This document shows, piece after piece, positions 50,161 through 59,909 of a DNA stretch of 64,000 nt; within the stretch, counting starts at the first letter, position 1, and the number at the start of each line of letters is the position of its first letter. The notes below the pieces were generated by a model, which saw only the letters and a list, made by a program, of their open reading frames with translations, was not told where the DNA came from and searched no databases. Source of the DNA: CAYOUV01 sp963790075 (lineage in GTDB: Bacteria; Chloroflexota; Anaerolineae; Anaerolineales; Villigracilaceae); the NCBI GenBank assembly GCA_963790075.1, contig CAWBNG010000008.1, positions 496,001-560,000 on the forward strand, written 5' to 3'. The translations under genes were made by a program, and so were the position numbers.

Positions 50161-50198
50161 ACAAAAAACGCCCTAGGGCGCTTTATTCTGCCTTACAA

Positions 50199-50236
50199 GA
50201 TGAGACGGCAAAACTCCTGTCGTCTCATCGTTTTAT
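50199..50236. terminator. Terminator between trpB2 and the FIST gene
   Basis: GATGAGACG pairs with CGTCTCATC across a 13-base loop and is followed by GTTTTATT. It serves the plus strand mainly; the convergent FIST gene stops at 50233 within it. Confidence 0.75.
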
Positions 50237-51393
50237 TCTGTGTTCTCCCCAAACGCGATCACGACCAGATGTTGGTTGAGGAACAGCGGTGATTGGTTTT
50301 CTTCCCCTGGAACGATTTGTCCCAACGTATATCCACCTGCAACCGGGACCGTTGAACCGAGAATCTCCTGTATGGCCGCTACCTCCGTGCCAGGCTGCGC
50401 TTTGAGCAGCATCTCCCAGCCGATGTCGACCAGTACCAGCGCGAAGACCGGTTTGGCCTTGCCCAGTTGTGTAATGGCTTGGCGCGCAGCTTCTTGGGCA
50501 GCTTTCCGGCAGCCTGCCGGGCTTCCGATCAACAGATAGGCATCCAGACCGTCCCGTACTGGGGCGTTCATGCGGAAACTGCCATCGGCTTCGACACGCA
50601 GAGGCGAGCGTACTAGCAGACCTTGTTCCTGTTCCACACCGAGAGGATACAGGCGTACCAGATAGGTCAGGGGTGGAAAGGCCCAGTCGCGGGCTGGATA
50701 GCCAAAAAGCTGGGAATATGTTTCAGAGGCTGGACGGCCATCCAAAGTGCGCAACCAGAAACCACGCGAACGGGTCACGCGGAACTGACTGCCGACCGGA
50801 TCCCAGCCGTGCGCATATCCCACACCGAGGCGGATATTGCCTTTCAACAGGGCTGCGGCCATACTACCGGTCCCGGTTTGGGTGCCTGAAATCTGGTACG
50901 TGTTACCGGTGTGCAAGTCGCCGCTGGACAGCCCGCCGACGAAGGGAATGGACGGTTTCTCGATGCTGGTGCACATCTGCTCGGCATCGCCGTTGAACCC
51001 ATCGGCAAAGAGCAACATGCCTTGATTGTTTTCTGTGGCAGCGATTTCCTGGAGTTGGTTTGCCGTTTCGCGGCCGGATTGAGCATACCCAGGCAACCAG
51101 TGAGTCTCAGCCTGAACTTCTGGGCTGCTCAACAAGGCCACGATCACCGAATGGGGGTGCTGACCTTGGCTGGTCAAACCGGCTGGCGAACTAAAACCTA
51201 AAATTGGTACTTCGCCTAACAGACTGGTCACGCCACTGGAGACTTCACTGGCTTCGTACTGGTGCGATGAGATAATGATTCCCAGGCTGGGGGCGCTGGT
51301 TCCCAGGCGGTTGAGGGCTTTATGGGTGGCCTGGAGGCCGGCTTCGCGCCCATCCAATGCCTGTGACTGTCCGACGGATGCCAATAAGGTCAT
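50233..51393 (-). CDS. FIST-domain sensory protein
   Basis: 386 residues comprising FIST N and C domains. Marks include ILGFSSPAGLTSQGQHPHSV, the FADGFNGDAEQMC stretch, the KGNIRLGVGYAHGWDPVGSQ segment, and the C-terminal ALVLVDIGWEMLLKAQPGTE with VAGGYTLGQIVP. FIST domains are proposed ligand sensors for small molecules such as amino acids. The gene follows the giant histidine kinase by 3 bp, so it probably feeds a signal to that kinase or reports on it. Confidence 0.82.
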   Translation of the reverse strand: MTLLASVGQSQALDGREAGLQATHKALNRLGTSAPSLGIIISSHQYEASEVSSGVTSLLGEVPILGFSSPAGLTSQGQHPHSVIVALLSSPEVQAETHWLPGYAQSGRETANQLQEIAATENNQGMLLFADGFNGDAEQMCTSIEKPSIPFVGGLSSGDLHTGNTYQISGTQTGTGSMAAALLKGNIRLGVGYAHGWDPVGSQFRVTRSRGFWLRTLDGRPASETYSQLFGYPARDWAFPPLTYLVRLYPLGVEQEQGLLVRSPLRVEADGSFRMNAPVRDGLDAYLLIGSPAGCRKAAQEAARQAITQLGKAKPVFALVLVDIGWEMLLKAQPGTEVAAIQEILGSTVPVAGGYTLGQIVPGEENQSPLFLNQHLVVIAFGENTE

Positions 51394-51396
51394 GCG

Positions 51397-54300
51397 CTAG
51401 CCCTCCGCCACCGGGGCAGTGAAATGGAAGGTGGTCCCTTCGCGAAATTCGCTTTCGAACCAGATTTTCCCGCCCTGCATTTCAACCAGGCTTTTGGTAA
51501 TATTCAGCCCCAAACCGGTTCCGGGGGCTTCGCGTGCCTTTTGGTCTTCCGAGCGGAAGAACTTTTGGAAGATCAACTTCTGGTCTTCCTGGCTGATACC
51601 GATACCGTCGTCTTTGACCCAGATATGTACTACCTTATCTGCACCCTCCGGGTCCCACTGGTTATCAGACGTTTCCGCGCCTATAATAATTTTGCCCCCC
51701 TCTGGTGTGTACTTGTGAGCGTTGCTGACCAGATTGATCAATATTTGACTGATGCGTGTACGATCGGCCCAGATTTTGGACGTTTTATCTTCCAGTTGCA
51801 CCAGGATGGCTTGTTTTTTATCTTCAACCTGGCGCTTGGTAGAACGCACGACTTCATCGACGACATCATCCAGGTCGACAGCTTTGTATTCCAGTCGTAA
51901 ACGACCGGCTTCGATTTTTGAATTGTCGTTTAAGTCGGAGACCAGGGTCGACATACGTTCAACGTTTGACCGGATGGTATGCAGGAAATTGGCCTGATTC
52001 TCGTTGATCTGGCCAACGGCTCCGGCAGCCAGTAACTCGGTATAGCCCTTGATCGAGGTCATAGGGTTTTTGAGCTCGTGGGCCACAAAGGAGACGAATT
52101 CACTTTTAGCGACATCTGCCGCCTGAACTTCTTCATACAATTGTGCGTTGGAAATGGCGATGGCGGCGTGATCGCCCAGGCGGTTCAGGAAAGTTATATC
52201 GATTTGTCTTTCGGAGGTGCTCTCCATCATCAGCAATCCAATGACGGTCGCTTCGCGGCGGATCGGGACTATCACCTGGGTCTGGGTGCCCGGTAAGATA
52301 CCGCCTCCCAGCTCGGGTTCCAGTGTGACACGTTGTGGCTGTCCAGTTTCGATTGCTTGTTGGAGGGCGGGTTGGACGATGGGCATCAGAGCTTCATGAT
52401 ATGCTTCCAGATGTTCCCCGTATCCCTGTTCAGCCATGATCTGGATGCCCTGTTCGCGTAAGATGCCAATCAGGCCAGCGTCCGAAGCGGACTGGCGCAT
52501 GGCCCATTCCAGGGTGATCCGCATGGCGCGGTCGATTTCTAGGCTGGCGTTCAACTCGCGGTCGATGCGTTGCATGACCGAAAGTTCCTCCACACGGGCA
52601 GAGAGTTCCTGGTCGGTTAAAGTGTACAACCGCGCGTTCTCGATGGCAACAGCTGCCTGGCTGGCAAAGGCAGTCAGCAGGTTGACATCGTCATCGCTGA
52701 ATGGCAGGCTGTCCTTGCGGTTGATGATTTCGATTACACCGGTTACACGATCTTTTACCTGCAAGGGAATGGCCAAAATTGTTTTGGAGACAAAGTCGGT
52801 CTTCTCATCGGGGGGGAAGCGGTCAGGGGCGTTTTGGGCATCATTTTCGATGATCGGTGCGCCGATTTCTGCCGCTTTTCCAACGATCCCACTGCCAGCC
52901 GGGACGCGTGTGCCGATCAGATTGTCAGACACGGGTCCTGTCGCGACCCGGAAGACCAGGTCGTCGGTCTCATCGTCCGCGAGGAACAAACTACCTGCTT
53001 CTGCGTTGAGAATATTGACCGCATTTTCCAGGATGCTCTGAAGCAGGGGTTCGAGTTCCAGCGTGGAGGTCAATTGGCGGGTAATTTCGTTCAATGTGGC
53101 AAGCTGGTGCGCACGTTTTTCCGTCTCCAGCAGCAGTCGTGCTTTGACGATGGCGCCGGCGGTCTGGTTGGCGATTGCCTGCAGCAGTTCGTGTTGGCTC
53201 TGCGTGTAGCGAACGGTTGCGTCGCGACTGCCTACGCTCAGCGCGCCGATAACCTCGGCCCCGGAACTGAGCGGGACGCCCATCCAGGCATATACACCCT
53301 GCTGCAATGCCGGGATAACACTCTGTACCTGGCATTCACGCACGTAATCCTGCGTCAGAATTGCGTGGCCCGTGCGAATGATCAGGTGGCTTAGGCCTTG
53401 ATTATTGGGTAGGGGTTTGTCTTCGCGACTACCCAGGCGATCACTATTTTCCAGGCAGAAGGCATAATAAATGTAATCGGCAGGCCGGTTATAAAGGGTA
53501 ATGTGAAAATCAGTGGCAGGGATAATTTGCACTGCCTGGGCATAAATTAGCTCGAGTACATCGTCAAAGGTCAAGGTGATATTGACGCCCTGCGAGATAA
53601 GGTTAAGTGCGTTCATTTCCTGCACATTGCGCTGCATGTTGACCACTACCTGGACGCGCTCGATGGCCAGCGCAGCCTGATCGCTAATGCTGTCCAGATA
53701 AGTCAGTTCCTGACTGCTGTAGGATTCTCCGGAGCGGCGCAGACCAAGGGCCAGAAAACCGGTCAGGTGGGCGCTGCTGGTTTGTAAAGGTACGAATAAA
53801 TATGCCCCCAACAATAGCAAGCGGGATTGTTCGGGCTTCAGGTTGGTTGGCGGGTTGTTGGAATCAACATAAAGCGGCAGGTGTTCCATCCGTAGTGTTT
53901 GTACCAGGGGGCTGTTTGCTCCGAAACGGATATCACTTGTTGGACGGTTGTCACCGCCTGCTGCAGCGGTAAACTGGTCGCTCGAGGGATCATACAGAAA
54001 GATGTGTAGTTGGTTGGGAAGCAGGCTGGTATTAAGGTTCTGACGTAGCGCCTGGAGAATTCCCGCCAAGTCGACCACATTGGTCAGTTCATGGTTGAAA
54101 TTACGTAAACGTTCCTGAAAGGCTCGACCGCCGCGAAAAAAAATTGAATCGATCACGTTTTGGATGCGGGTACGTACCGGGTCCAGCGTCAGTGCGATAA
54201 CGAAGACCATTACTCCGATCAGGAGCGGGTTGGTGACTGAGATGGCCGTGCCAAATATCAAGCTAACTCCGCCAACCAGCAGCATATAACCCAGCGCAGC

Positions 54301-55434
54301 CAGGATAGTCAAGCTGGTGTACAAGAGGGTGCGGCTGGCCAGATAATCAGCTTGTATCAGGCGATAACGCAGGATAGTGTAACCAGTGGCAGCCGGAAAA
54401 AAGATCAATGGTACGAACAAATAAGGGGTAAAGTTGATCGGCCGCAAGGCAGAAATCAGCAGCCAGAGAGTCATCGGGATAAAAGCCAGCAATGTACCGG
54501 TCAGAATCGTGCGCGCTTGATTGCGGACGATGGGCGAAGGTGAGGCAATACTGCGATAGACCACCATTGCCAGGAAGAAAAAGCCAGTCAGCGCGACGAA
54601 AAGATACAGATTTTGCCAGGCACGGAAGTAAGCAGTCGGATGTGCGAAATTATACAGCGTTGTAAAGGCGTAGATTACCAGCCCTGCGCCGACGGCATAA
54701 CCGATCCAACGCAGGAAGGACCTGCTCTTGACGAGACGCGATTCTTGTGGAAATGCCAACGCCAGGTCAAATAGCGCTCCGCCGCTAACGCCCAGAGCCA
54801 GTGTCCATAGAAATGTCAGACGATGGGTTGTGTACAGGTCAAAAAGTGCTCCGCTGACAATAGCCAGGGAGGCAGCAAACAACGAAAAAGCCCGCCCGGC
54901 GGATTCGGAACGGCGCAGGCCGAAAATCCACAGGCTGATCAGCAGGAAAATCAGGCTGATTGCGCCAGGGATGACCAGGTAGGAGATCAACGCCGATTGA
55001 GGGAAGGCATGTAAGGTGACGTTCAGAGTCTGGAACTGACCACTGGTGTCTCGGATGATAACCGGAATGGTTTCACCCGGGAAAAAATTTATCAGAACCT
55101 GGTGGAGGTCCTGCGCACTGTGGATCTCGGTCCCGGCAACTGAGACCAGTTGGTTGCCAAAATGTATGCCCTGTTGGAGGATGGGCCAGGCATCGCCTGG
55201 GTTTTGTGGCCCAACGCCGTTGAAAACCAGGGTATGTTCGACAAACGCCCCCAGAAAAGGAGTCTTGAGCCAGTTGTTCGCCAGGAATCCAGCCAGAATC
55301 AGAACCAGGATTGCCAAACCCTGGTAAATGAGGACCGTGGCTTGCAGGATTTTGTTGAGAGTTTGGTTCGATCGCTCAGCTTGGAACATCTTGTGTGTCG
55401 TATTTTCCGCCTTCGGCAAATGGGCTATAGGCAT
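51397..55434 (-). CDS. Giant hybrid-sensor histidine kinase with PDZ, membrane and GAF domains
   Basis: 1345 residues. A helix (32-52), a PDZ-like domain (about 85-140, GIHFGNQLVSVAGTEIHSAQ) and about eight further helices to residue 410 make the sensor. About four GAF domains fill 440-1100. The kinase core has FVAHELKNPMTS (His 1119), the N box LINLVSNAHKYTPEGG, DDGIGIS and GTGLGLNITKSL. No receiver domain is attached. TATAAT (55450-55445) lies 10 bases before the ATG. It is co-transcribed with the FIST gene. Confidence 0.92.
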   Translation of the reverse strand: MPIAHLPKAENTTHKMFQAERSNQTLNKILQATVLIYQGLAILVLILAGFLANNWLKTPFLGAFVEHTLVFNGVGPQNPGDAWPILQQGIHFGNQLVSVAGTEIHSAQDLHQVLINFFPGETIPVIIRDTSGQFQTLNVTLHAFPQSALISYLVIPGAISLIFLLISLWIFGLRRSESAGRAFSLFAASLAIVSGALFDLYTTHRLTFLWTLALGVSGGALFDLALAFPQESRLVKSRSFLRWIGYAVGAGLVIYAFTTLYNFAHPTAYFRAWQNLYLFVALTGFFFLAMVVYRSIASPSPIVRNQARTILTGTLLAFIPMTLWLLISALRPINFTPYLFVPLIFFPAATGYTILRYRLIQADYLASRTLLYTSLTILAALGYMLLVGGVSLIFGTAISVTNPLLIGVMVFVIALTLDPVRTRIQNVIDSIFFRGGRAFQERLRNFNHELTNVVDLAGILQALRQNLNTSLLPNQLHIFLYDPSSDQFTAAAGGDNRPTSDIRFGANSPLVQTLRMEHLPLYVDSNNPPTNLKPEQSRLLLLGAYLFVPLQTSSAHLTGFLALGLRRSGESYSSQELTYLDSISDQAALAIERVQVVVNMQRNVQEMNALNLISQGVNITLTFDDVLELIYAQAVQIIPATDFHITLYNRPADYIYYAFCLENSDRLGSREDKPLPNNQGLSHLIIRTGHAILTQDYVRECQVQSVIPALQQGVYAWMGVPLSSGAEVIGALSVGSRDATVRYTQSQHELLQAIANQTAGAIVKARLLLETEKRAHQLATLNEITRQLTSTLELEPLLQSILENAVNILNAEAGSLFLADDETDDLVFRVATGPVSDNLIGTRVPAGSGIVGKAAEIGAPIIENDAQNAPDRFPPDEKTDFVSKTILAIPLQVKDRVTGVIEIINRKDSLPFSDDDVNLLTAFASQAAVAIENARLYTLTDQELSARVEELSVMQRIDRELNASLEIDRAMRITLEWAMRQSASDAGLIGILREQGIQIMAEQGYGEHLEAYHEALMPIVQPALQQAIETGQPQRVTLEPELGGGILPGTQTQVIVPIRREATVIGLLMMESTSERQIDITFLNRLGDHAAIAISNAQLYEEVQAADVAKSEFVSFVAHELKNPMTSIKGYTELLAAGAVGQINENQANFLHTIRSNVERMSTLVSDLNDNSKIEAGRLRLEYKAVDLDDVVDEVVRSTKRQVEDKKQAILVQLEDKTSKIWADRTRISQILINLVSNAHKYTPEGGKIIIGAETSDNQWDPEGADKVVHIWVKDDGIGISQEDQKLIFQKFFRSEDQKAREAPGTGLGLNITKSLVEMQGGKIWFESEFREGTTFHFTAPVAEG

Positions 55435-55444
55435 TTTACACTAC

Positions 55445-55450
55445 ATTATA
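55445..55450 (-). promoter_or_regulatory. -10 box of the histidine kinase gene
   Basis: TATAAT on the minus strand, 10 bases from the ATG at 55434; no ribosome-binding site is seen between. Confidence 0.5.
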
Positions 55451-55500
55451 AGGTCGTAAGATGGATATTTCATAACAAAGAAAGTTGTTAAATTTGTTAG

Positions 55501-55535
55501 AAAAAAAGGCACAGAGTATGACTCGCTCTGTGCCT
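55501..55535 (-). terminator. Terminator of gyrB
   Basis: AGGCACAGAG and CTCTGTGCCT form a 10-bp stem with a 9-base loop; the minus strand continues into seven T. Confidence 0.88.
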
Positions 55536-55563
55536 GATTGGGTTTGATAAGCAGCTGTGTGAG

Positions 55564-57474
55564 CTAGATATCCAGGTTGCGTACGTCCCTGGCGTGGGTT
55601 TGGATGAATTTTTTGCGCGGCGGCACGGATTCGCCCATCAGCATATCGAAAGTGCGGTCGGCTTCAGTTGCATCTTCGATCGTGACCAGCAGCAGGGTCC
55701 GGTTTTCGGGATTCATGGTCGTCTCCCATAGTTGCTCGGGATTCATTTCACCCAGACCCTTATAACGGTTAAGGGTTGCTTTTTCGCCGCCGAGCTCTTT
55801 TATGAGCTTATCCTTGTCAGCCTCGGTATATGCATACTTGATTTGATTCTTGTGTGATACGCGGTAAAGTGGTGGCTGGGCAATGTACAAATGACCTTCC
55901 TCGATTAGCGTCTGCATATAGCGGAAGAAGAAAGTCAGCAGCAGTGTGCGGATGTGACTGCCGTCCACGTCGGCATCCGTCATAATGATGACCCGCCCAT
56001 AACGTAACCCGCTCAGGTCGAAGGCTTCGCCGATCCCCATACCTAAAGCCGAGATCAATGCCTTGACTTCGTTATTGCCCAGGATCTTGTCCAGCCGGGC
56101 GCGTTCGGTGTTCAGGATCTTGCCGCGCAGGGGCAGGATGGCCTGGAAATGCCGGTCACGTCCTTGTTTGGCCGAACCACCGGCCGAGTCACCCTCGACG
56201 ATATAAAGTTCGGTCTTTTGGGGGTCGCGCTCGGAGCAATCTGCCAGCTTGCCGGGCAGCGTCAGGCTTTCCAGCGCGGATTTGCGAATGACCAGATCGC
56301 GCGCCTTTCGGGCGGCATCACGCGCGCGTGCAGAAGTCAGGCATTTTTGCACAATGGCCTTGGCTGCTGAGGGATTCTCATCCAGGAAGGTGCCAAAGCC
56401 TTCGCCTGCCACCTGCTGGACATAAGTCTGTACCTCGGCATTCATCAACTTGACCTTGGTCTGCGATTCGAATTGCGGATCAGGATGTTTGATCGAGACA
56501 ATCGCTGTCAAGCCTTCGCGCGTGTCGTCGCCGGAGAAGTTTGGGTCGTTGTCCTTGAGCAGGCTGTTCTTGCGGGCGTAATCGTTGATCACGCGCGTCA
56601 GCGCTGAACGCAGACCGGTCAGGTGTGTGCCGCCATCGACGGTGTTGATTGTGTTGGCGAAGGAATAGACCGATTCGGTGTACGCATCGGTATACTGGAT
56701 GGCCGCTTCGATCCCTACCCCTTCGATTTCTTTCTCCACATAGACCACGGGATGCAGTGTGCCGCGGTTACGGTTCAGGTAACGGACGAAGGAAGTAATC
56801 CCGCCTTCAAAGTAGAAAGTCAATTCTCGGTTGGAGCGTTCGTCGCAGAAATGTATGCTCACGCCGCGTGTAACGAAGGCCATTTCGCGGAAACGTTGGC
56901 TCAACGTTTCGAAACGATAATCGATATCATCCTTGAAGATGGTCGGGTCGAATTTGTACGTGGTGCGAGTCCCGGTTTCCCCATCCTTGAACTTTCCGAT
57001 GACTTTTACCGGTGCCTTGGGGTAGCCGCGTTCGTAACGTTGGGAGTGGATTTCTCCGTCGCGACGCACTTCGACCTCGCACCATTCTGAAAGCGCGTTC
57101 ACGGCTGAGACGCCGACACCATGCAAACCGCCGGAGACCTTATACCCGCCGCCGCCGAATTTGCCGCCAGCGTGCAGGACGGTCATCACTACTTCCAGGG
57201 CCGACTTCTTCATCTGCGGATGCATATCCACCGGAATACCGCGCCCGTTATCCTGTACGGTTACGCTGCTGTCAGGGTGGATAATGATCTCGATCCGCGT
57301 GCAGACTCCGGCCAGCGCTTCATCGATTGAGTTGTCAACTACCTCGTAGACCAGGTGGTGCAGAGCTTTGATGTCTGTGCCGCCGACATACATGCCAGGG
57401 CGTCGACGGACGGCCTCCAAACCTTCCAGGACTTGAATATCTTTTGCTTGATAACTAACATTCCCTTGGACCAC
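55564..57474 (-). CDS. gyrB: DNA gyrase subunit B
   Basis: 636 residues from a GTG at 57474 that has GGAGG five bases upstream; an ATG at 57495 in the same frame is less well placed. The GHKL ATPase has EVVDNSIDEALAG and GRGIPVDMHPQ, followed by GGLHGVGVSAVNALSE. TOPRIM shows VEGDSAGGSAKQGRDR and MTDADVDGSHIRTLLL with the metal-binding DxD. The C-terminal YKGLGEMNPEQLWETTMNP binds GyrA. Together with GyrA it introduces negative supercoils; gyrA is not in the window. It could in principle be ParE, but length and C-terminus fit GyrB. Confidence 0.93.
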   Translation of the reverse strand: MVQGNVSYQAKDIQVLEGLEAVRRRPGMYVGGTDIKALHHLVYEVVDNSIDEALAGVCTRIEIIIHPDSSVTVQDNGRGIPVDMHPQMKKSALEVVMTVLHAGGKFGGGGYKVSGGLHGVGVSAVNALSEWCEVEVRRDGEIHSQRYERGYPKAPVKVIGKFKDGETGTRTTYKFDPTIFKDDIDYRFETLSQRFREMAFVTRGVSIHFCDERSNRELTFYFEGGITSFVRYLNRNRGTLHPVVYVEKEIEGVGIEAAIQYTDAYTESVYSFANTINTVDGGTHLTGLRSALTRVINDYARKNSLLKDNDPNFSGDDTREGLTAIVSIKHPDPQFESQTKVKLMNAEVQTYVQQVAGEGFGTFLDENPSAAKAIVQKCLTSARARDAARKARDLVIRKSALESLTLPGKLADCSERDPQKTELYIVEGDSAGGSAKQGRDRHFQAILPLRGKILNTERARLDKILGNNEVKALISALGMGIGEAFDLSGLRYGRVIIMTDADVDGSHIRTLLLTFFFRYMQTLIEEGHLYIAQPPLYRVSHKNQIKYAYTEADKDKLIKELGGEKATLNRYKGLGEMNPEQLWETTMNPENRTLLLVTIEDATEADRTFDMLMGESVPPRKKFIQTHARDVRNLDI

Positions 57475-57494
57475 AAATACCTCCGAAAATGGCA

Positions 57495-58493
57495 CTAAGC
57501 CGGTGGCGGTGCAGTGCGCGTACGCAACTGTTCGAAAACGGTCTGGAGCCAGGCGCTCATATCACGGTAGTAGATGAAGCTGGCTGCCAGAAGTCCGGTT
57601 GTGATAAAGGCGTGACCGCCGATACCGATCAGGGTCATCCAGGAACTGGCTGCTGGTACACTCCAGAGCAGGTTGAAGCCTTGGCTGACGACCAGGACTA
57701 GCAGTACAAATAGTCCACTGGTTGGAAAGGTAAAACGTATCATTTGCAAGCTGCTGACGATCGACCGAAAGGCGTTTTGTTCACCTATAAATATGCCATG
57801 CGGCGAGAAGAAGATGGGCAGAATTAGCCACATGGCTACCAAAGCCAGCAGGAATAACACGCCCTGTGCCAGGATCGGGCTGATCAATGCCAGCACTGAG
57901 ATAAAAAGCAGCACCGGAACGGAAATGGCAATCAGAATGATCAGCCAGATGCCTGATAGTAAAACGGCCTGCCAGACAGCTTTCAACGTTTGCTTGAATG
58001 AGATGGGCGATTCTTCAATGGCGGCCGATCGGGCAACCCATTGAAAATATAACCCACCGCCCACCCAGCCTGCCAGTGTCAATAGGAAAACCAAACTGAG
58101 CATACTCAAAAGTGACGGAACCTGTATGGCAATCGGCGTACCGATTGGGGTCATATTTGACTGTGAATTGGACATCAAACTGGAGATGCCGATTGGGAAA
58201 GTACGGATGATGCTCAATAGGTTGAATTGTTGAAAGAACTGGTTATATAACTGCTGCGCCTGCTGGACATCACTGGTTGAGAAAGGCATGCCGGAGGGGA
58301 AATTTGCCAGCCCGGCAATGAATGGGCGGGCAAGCTGGTCCAAGCGTAAGCGGGGTCCCAGCCAGAGTAGCAGGTCGATTGCAATCGGCAAGAGCATCGC
58401 CGCGGCGTGACTGGCTACCGCGTCAAAGCCTTCTTTCAGCGATCGGATGATGCCCGGTGGTGGCGGCAGGATGTTTGTTTGTGGATTTTCCAT
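57495..58493 (-). CDS. Polytopic membrane protein upstream of gyrB
   Basis: 332 residues, unrecognised. A soluble Pro-rich N-terminus (NILPPPPGIIRSLKEGFDAV) and about six helices: near 32-50, 130-152, 175-210, 212-235, 260-280 and 290-312. Its stop lies at the start region of gyrB, so the two are probably co-transcribed. No motif suggests a reaction. Confidence 0.65.
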   Translation of the reverse strand: MENPQTNILPPPPGIIRSLKEGFDAVASHAAAMLLPIAIDLLLWLGPRLRLDQLARPFIAGLANFPSGMPFSTSDVQQAQQLYNQFFQQFNLLSIIRTFPIGISSLMSNSQSNMTPIGTPIAIQVPSLLSMLSLVFLLTLAGWVGGGLYFQWVARSAAIEESPISFKQTLKAVWQAVLLSGIWLIILIAISVPVLLFISVLALISPILAQGVLFLLALVAMWLILPIFFSPHGIFIGEQNAFRSIVSSLQMIRFTFPTSGLFVLLVLVVSQGFNLLWSVPAASSWMTLIGIGGHAFITTGLLAASFIYYRDMSAWLQTVFEQLRTRTAPPPA

Positions 58494-58593
58494 AACCGAT
58501 TGATTTTACCATACAGACTGCTTTAGGACCAGTTTTTGGTCGAAAATTAGACCGTGCGTTCTATGAAATCGGCTATTTATGGTTGGATGACAC

Positions 58594-58622
58594 TTGGCAG
58601 GCGTGCCGGAGACAGGTACAAT
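58594..58622 (+). promoter_or_regulatory. Promoter of the 58.6 kb membrane protein gene
   Basis: TTGGCA (58594-58599), a 17-bp spacer and TACAAT (58617-58622), 6 bases before the ATG at 58629. Confidence 0.6.
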
Positions 58623-58628
58623 GCAATC

Positions 58629-59441
58629 ATGGCAGCCAATCGTTATCTGCCCGACTCCAATCGTTTGAGCGTCTTGACAGCAGCCGTATTGCTGGCATTT
58701 GCTCTGACGCGCTTTATCCAGACACCGGATTACACCCTGCAATTGCAATTGCCGGGTTTTTATTTGGCACTCAACCTGGATTTGAATACTATCACTACCA
58801 TCCTGGCAGCCGGCTTGACTGCTACGGGCATGGATTGGATGCTGCGCGGACATCCTGCGCTGGGTGACAATCGCACCATTGAGCATTGGATCCTGCCAAC
58901 GCTGACCACTTTTGTCATTGGCATCCCGCTGACGCTGCTACCAGGGGGCGGATTGTGGTGGCTGGGATTTGGCGTTGGCGGCTTGTTACTGGTTTTAGTA
59001 TTTCTGGCCGAATATATCGTGGTCGAACCGGCCGACTCGTATTACCCGACAGCGACCGCCGGTCTGACGGCTTTATCCTTTGCGATGTATCTGATCCTGG
59101 CTGTGGCGCTGCGCTATGCCGGAGCGCGTCTGTTCTTGGTGGTGCCGGCGTTATTGCTGGCCGCTTTCTTCGTTAGCTTGCGGACTCTGCACTTGCGCCT
59201 GAGCAGCCGCTGGCAATTCGCTTGGGCAGCCGGAATTTCACTGGTAAGTGTCCAATTGGCAGCCGGCCTGCATTATTGGCCGGTTTCTCCGGTCCGCTAT
59301 GGTCTGCTCCTGCTTGGCCCGCTGTACGCCCTGACCAGCTTGGCGGCTGGTCTCGGCGAAGGGAATTCTCTTCGCCGAGCTGCCGTTGAACCTGCTGTAA
59401 TGTTGGGACTTGTCTGGAGCGTCGTGATCTGGGCTCGCTAA
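58629..59441 (+). CDS. Polytopic membrane protein
   Basis: 270 residues with about eight hydrophobic helices, starting MAANRYLPDSNRLSVLTAAV. The ATG at 58629 is chosen because the promoter -10 box ends 6 bases before it; a longer frame from 58554 would place the promoter inside the gene. Features such as PDYTLQLQLPGFYLALNLD and AEYIVVEPADSYYP are distinctive but not familiar to me. It is followed at 4 bp by the JAMM protease gene. Confidence 0.65.
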   Translation: MAANRYLPDSNRLSVLTAAVLLAFALTRFIQTPDYTLQLQLPGFYLALNLDLNTITTILAAGLTATGMDWMLRGHPALGDNRTIEHWILPTLTTFVIGIPLTLLPGGGLWWLGFGVGGLLLVLVFLAEYIVVEPADSYYPTATAGLTALSFAMYLILAVALRYAGARLFLVVPALLLAAFFVSLRTLHLRLSSRWQFAWAAGISLVSVQLAAGLHYWPVSPVRYGLLLLGPLYALTSLAAGLGEGNSLRRAAVEPAVMLGLVWSVVIWAR

Positions 59442-59445
59442 CTTC

Positions 59446-59862
59446 ATGATTGGAAGGTTGTATCTGACGCGCCGTCAATGGCAGTCCATGCGTCGCCACG
59501 TTGAACGGCAAGCACCTTTGGAAGCCTGCGGCCTTTTAGCTGGTGAAAATAACCGGGTGGAAGAAGTGCTGCGGATCAGGAATGCAGCCCAAAGTCCGGT
59601 ACGGTTTCGTATGGAACCGCGTGAGCAATTGCAGGCTCTGCGTTGGATCGATGAGCAAGGGCTGGAATTGGTCGGCATCTTCCACTCGCATCCGGCCGGT
59701 CCTGAGGTGCTGTCCCCGACTGATATCGCGGAATCTGCCTATGAGGCTGTTCACATCATCTGGTATCGTGACACAACCGACTGGCAGGCACGCGGATTCT
59801 GGATCGAGGGTGGAAAAGTGACACCAGTCACTTTACAAATCACGGATAATGAGCAACCATAG
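59446..59862 (+). CDS. JAMM/MPN+ metalloprotease
   Basis: A 138-residue single-domain JAB1/MPN protein. The zinc motif is complete: E26, and HSHPAGPEVLSPTD giving H80, H82, S90 and D93 with the exact HxHx7SxxD spacing. Bacterial members cleave C-terminal extensions or conjugates from ubiquitin-like sulfur carrier proteins such as ThiS, MoaD or CysO. No such carrier is in the window. Its 4-bp distance from the upstream membrane protein gene suggests co-transcription. Confidence 0.88.
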   Translation: MIGRLYLTRRQWQSMRRHVERQAPLEACGLLAGENNRVEEVLRIRNAAQSPVRFRMEPREQLQALRWIDEQGLELVGIFHSHPAGPEVLSPTDIAESAYEAVHIIWYRDTTDWQARGFWIEGGKVTPVTLQITDNEQP

Positions 59863-59909
59863 CTCATAAAGCGTGTTTCCAAAATTGACTCGACTGGAGG
59901 CTGTGAGAG

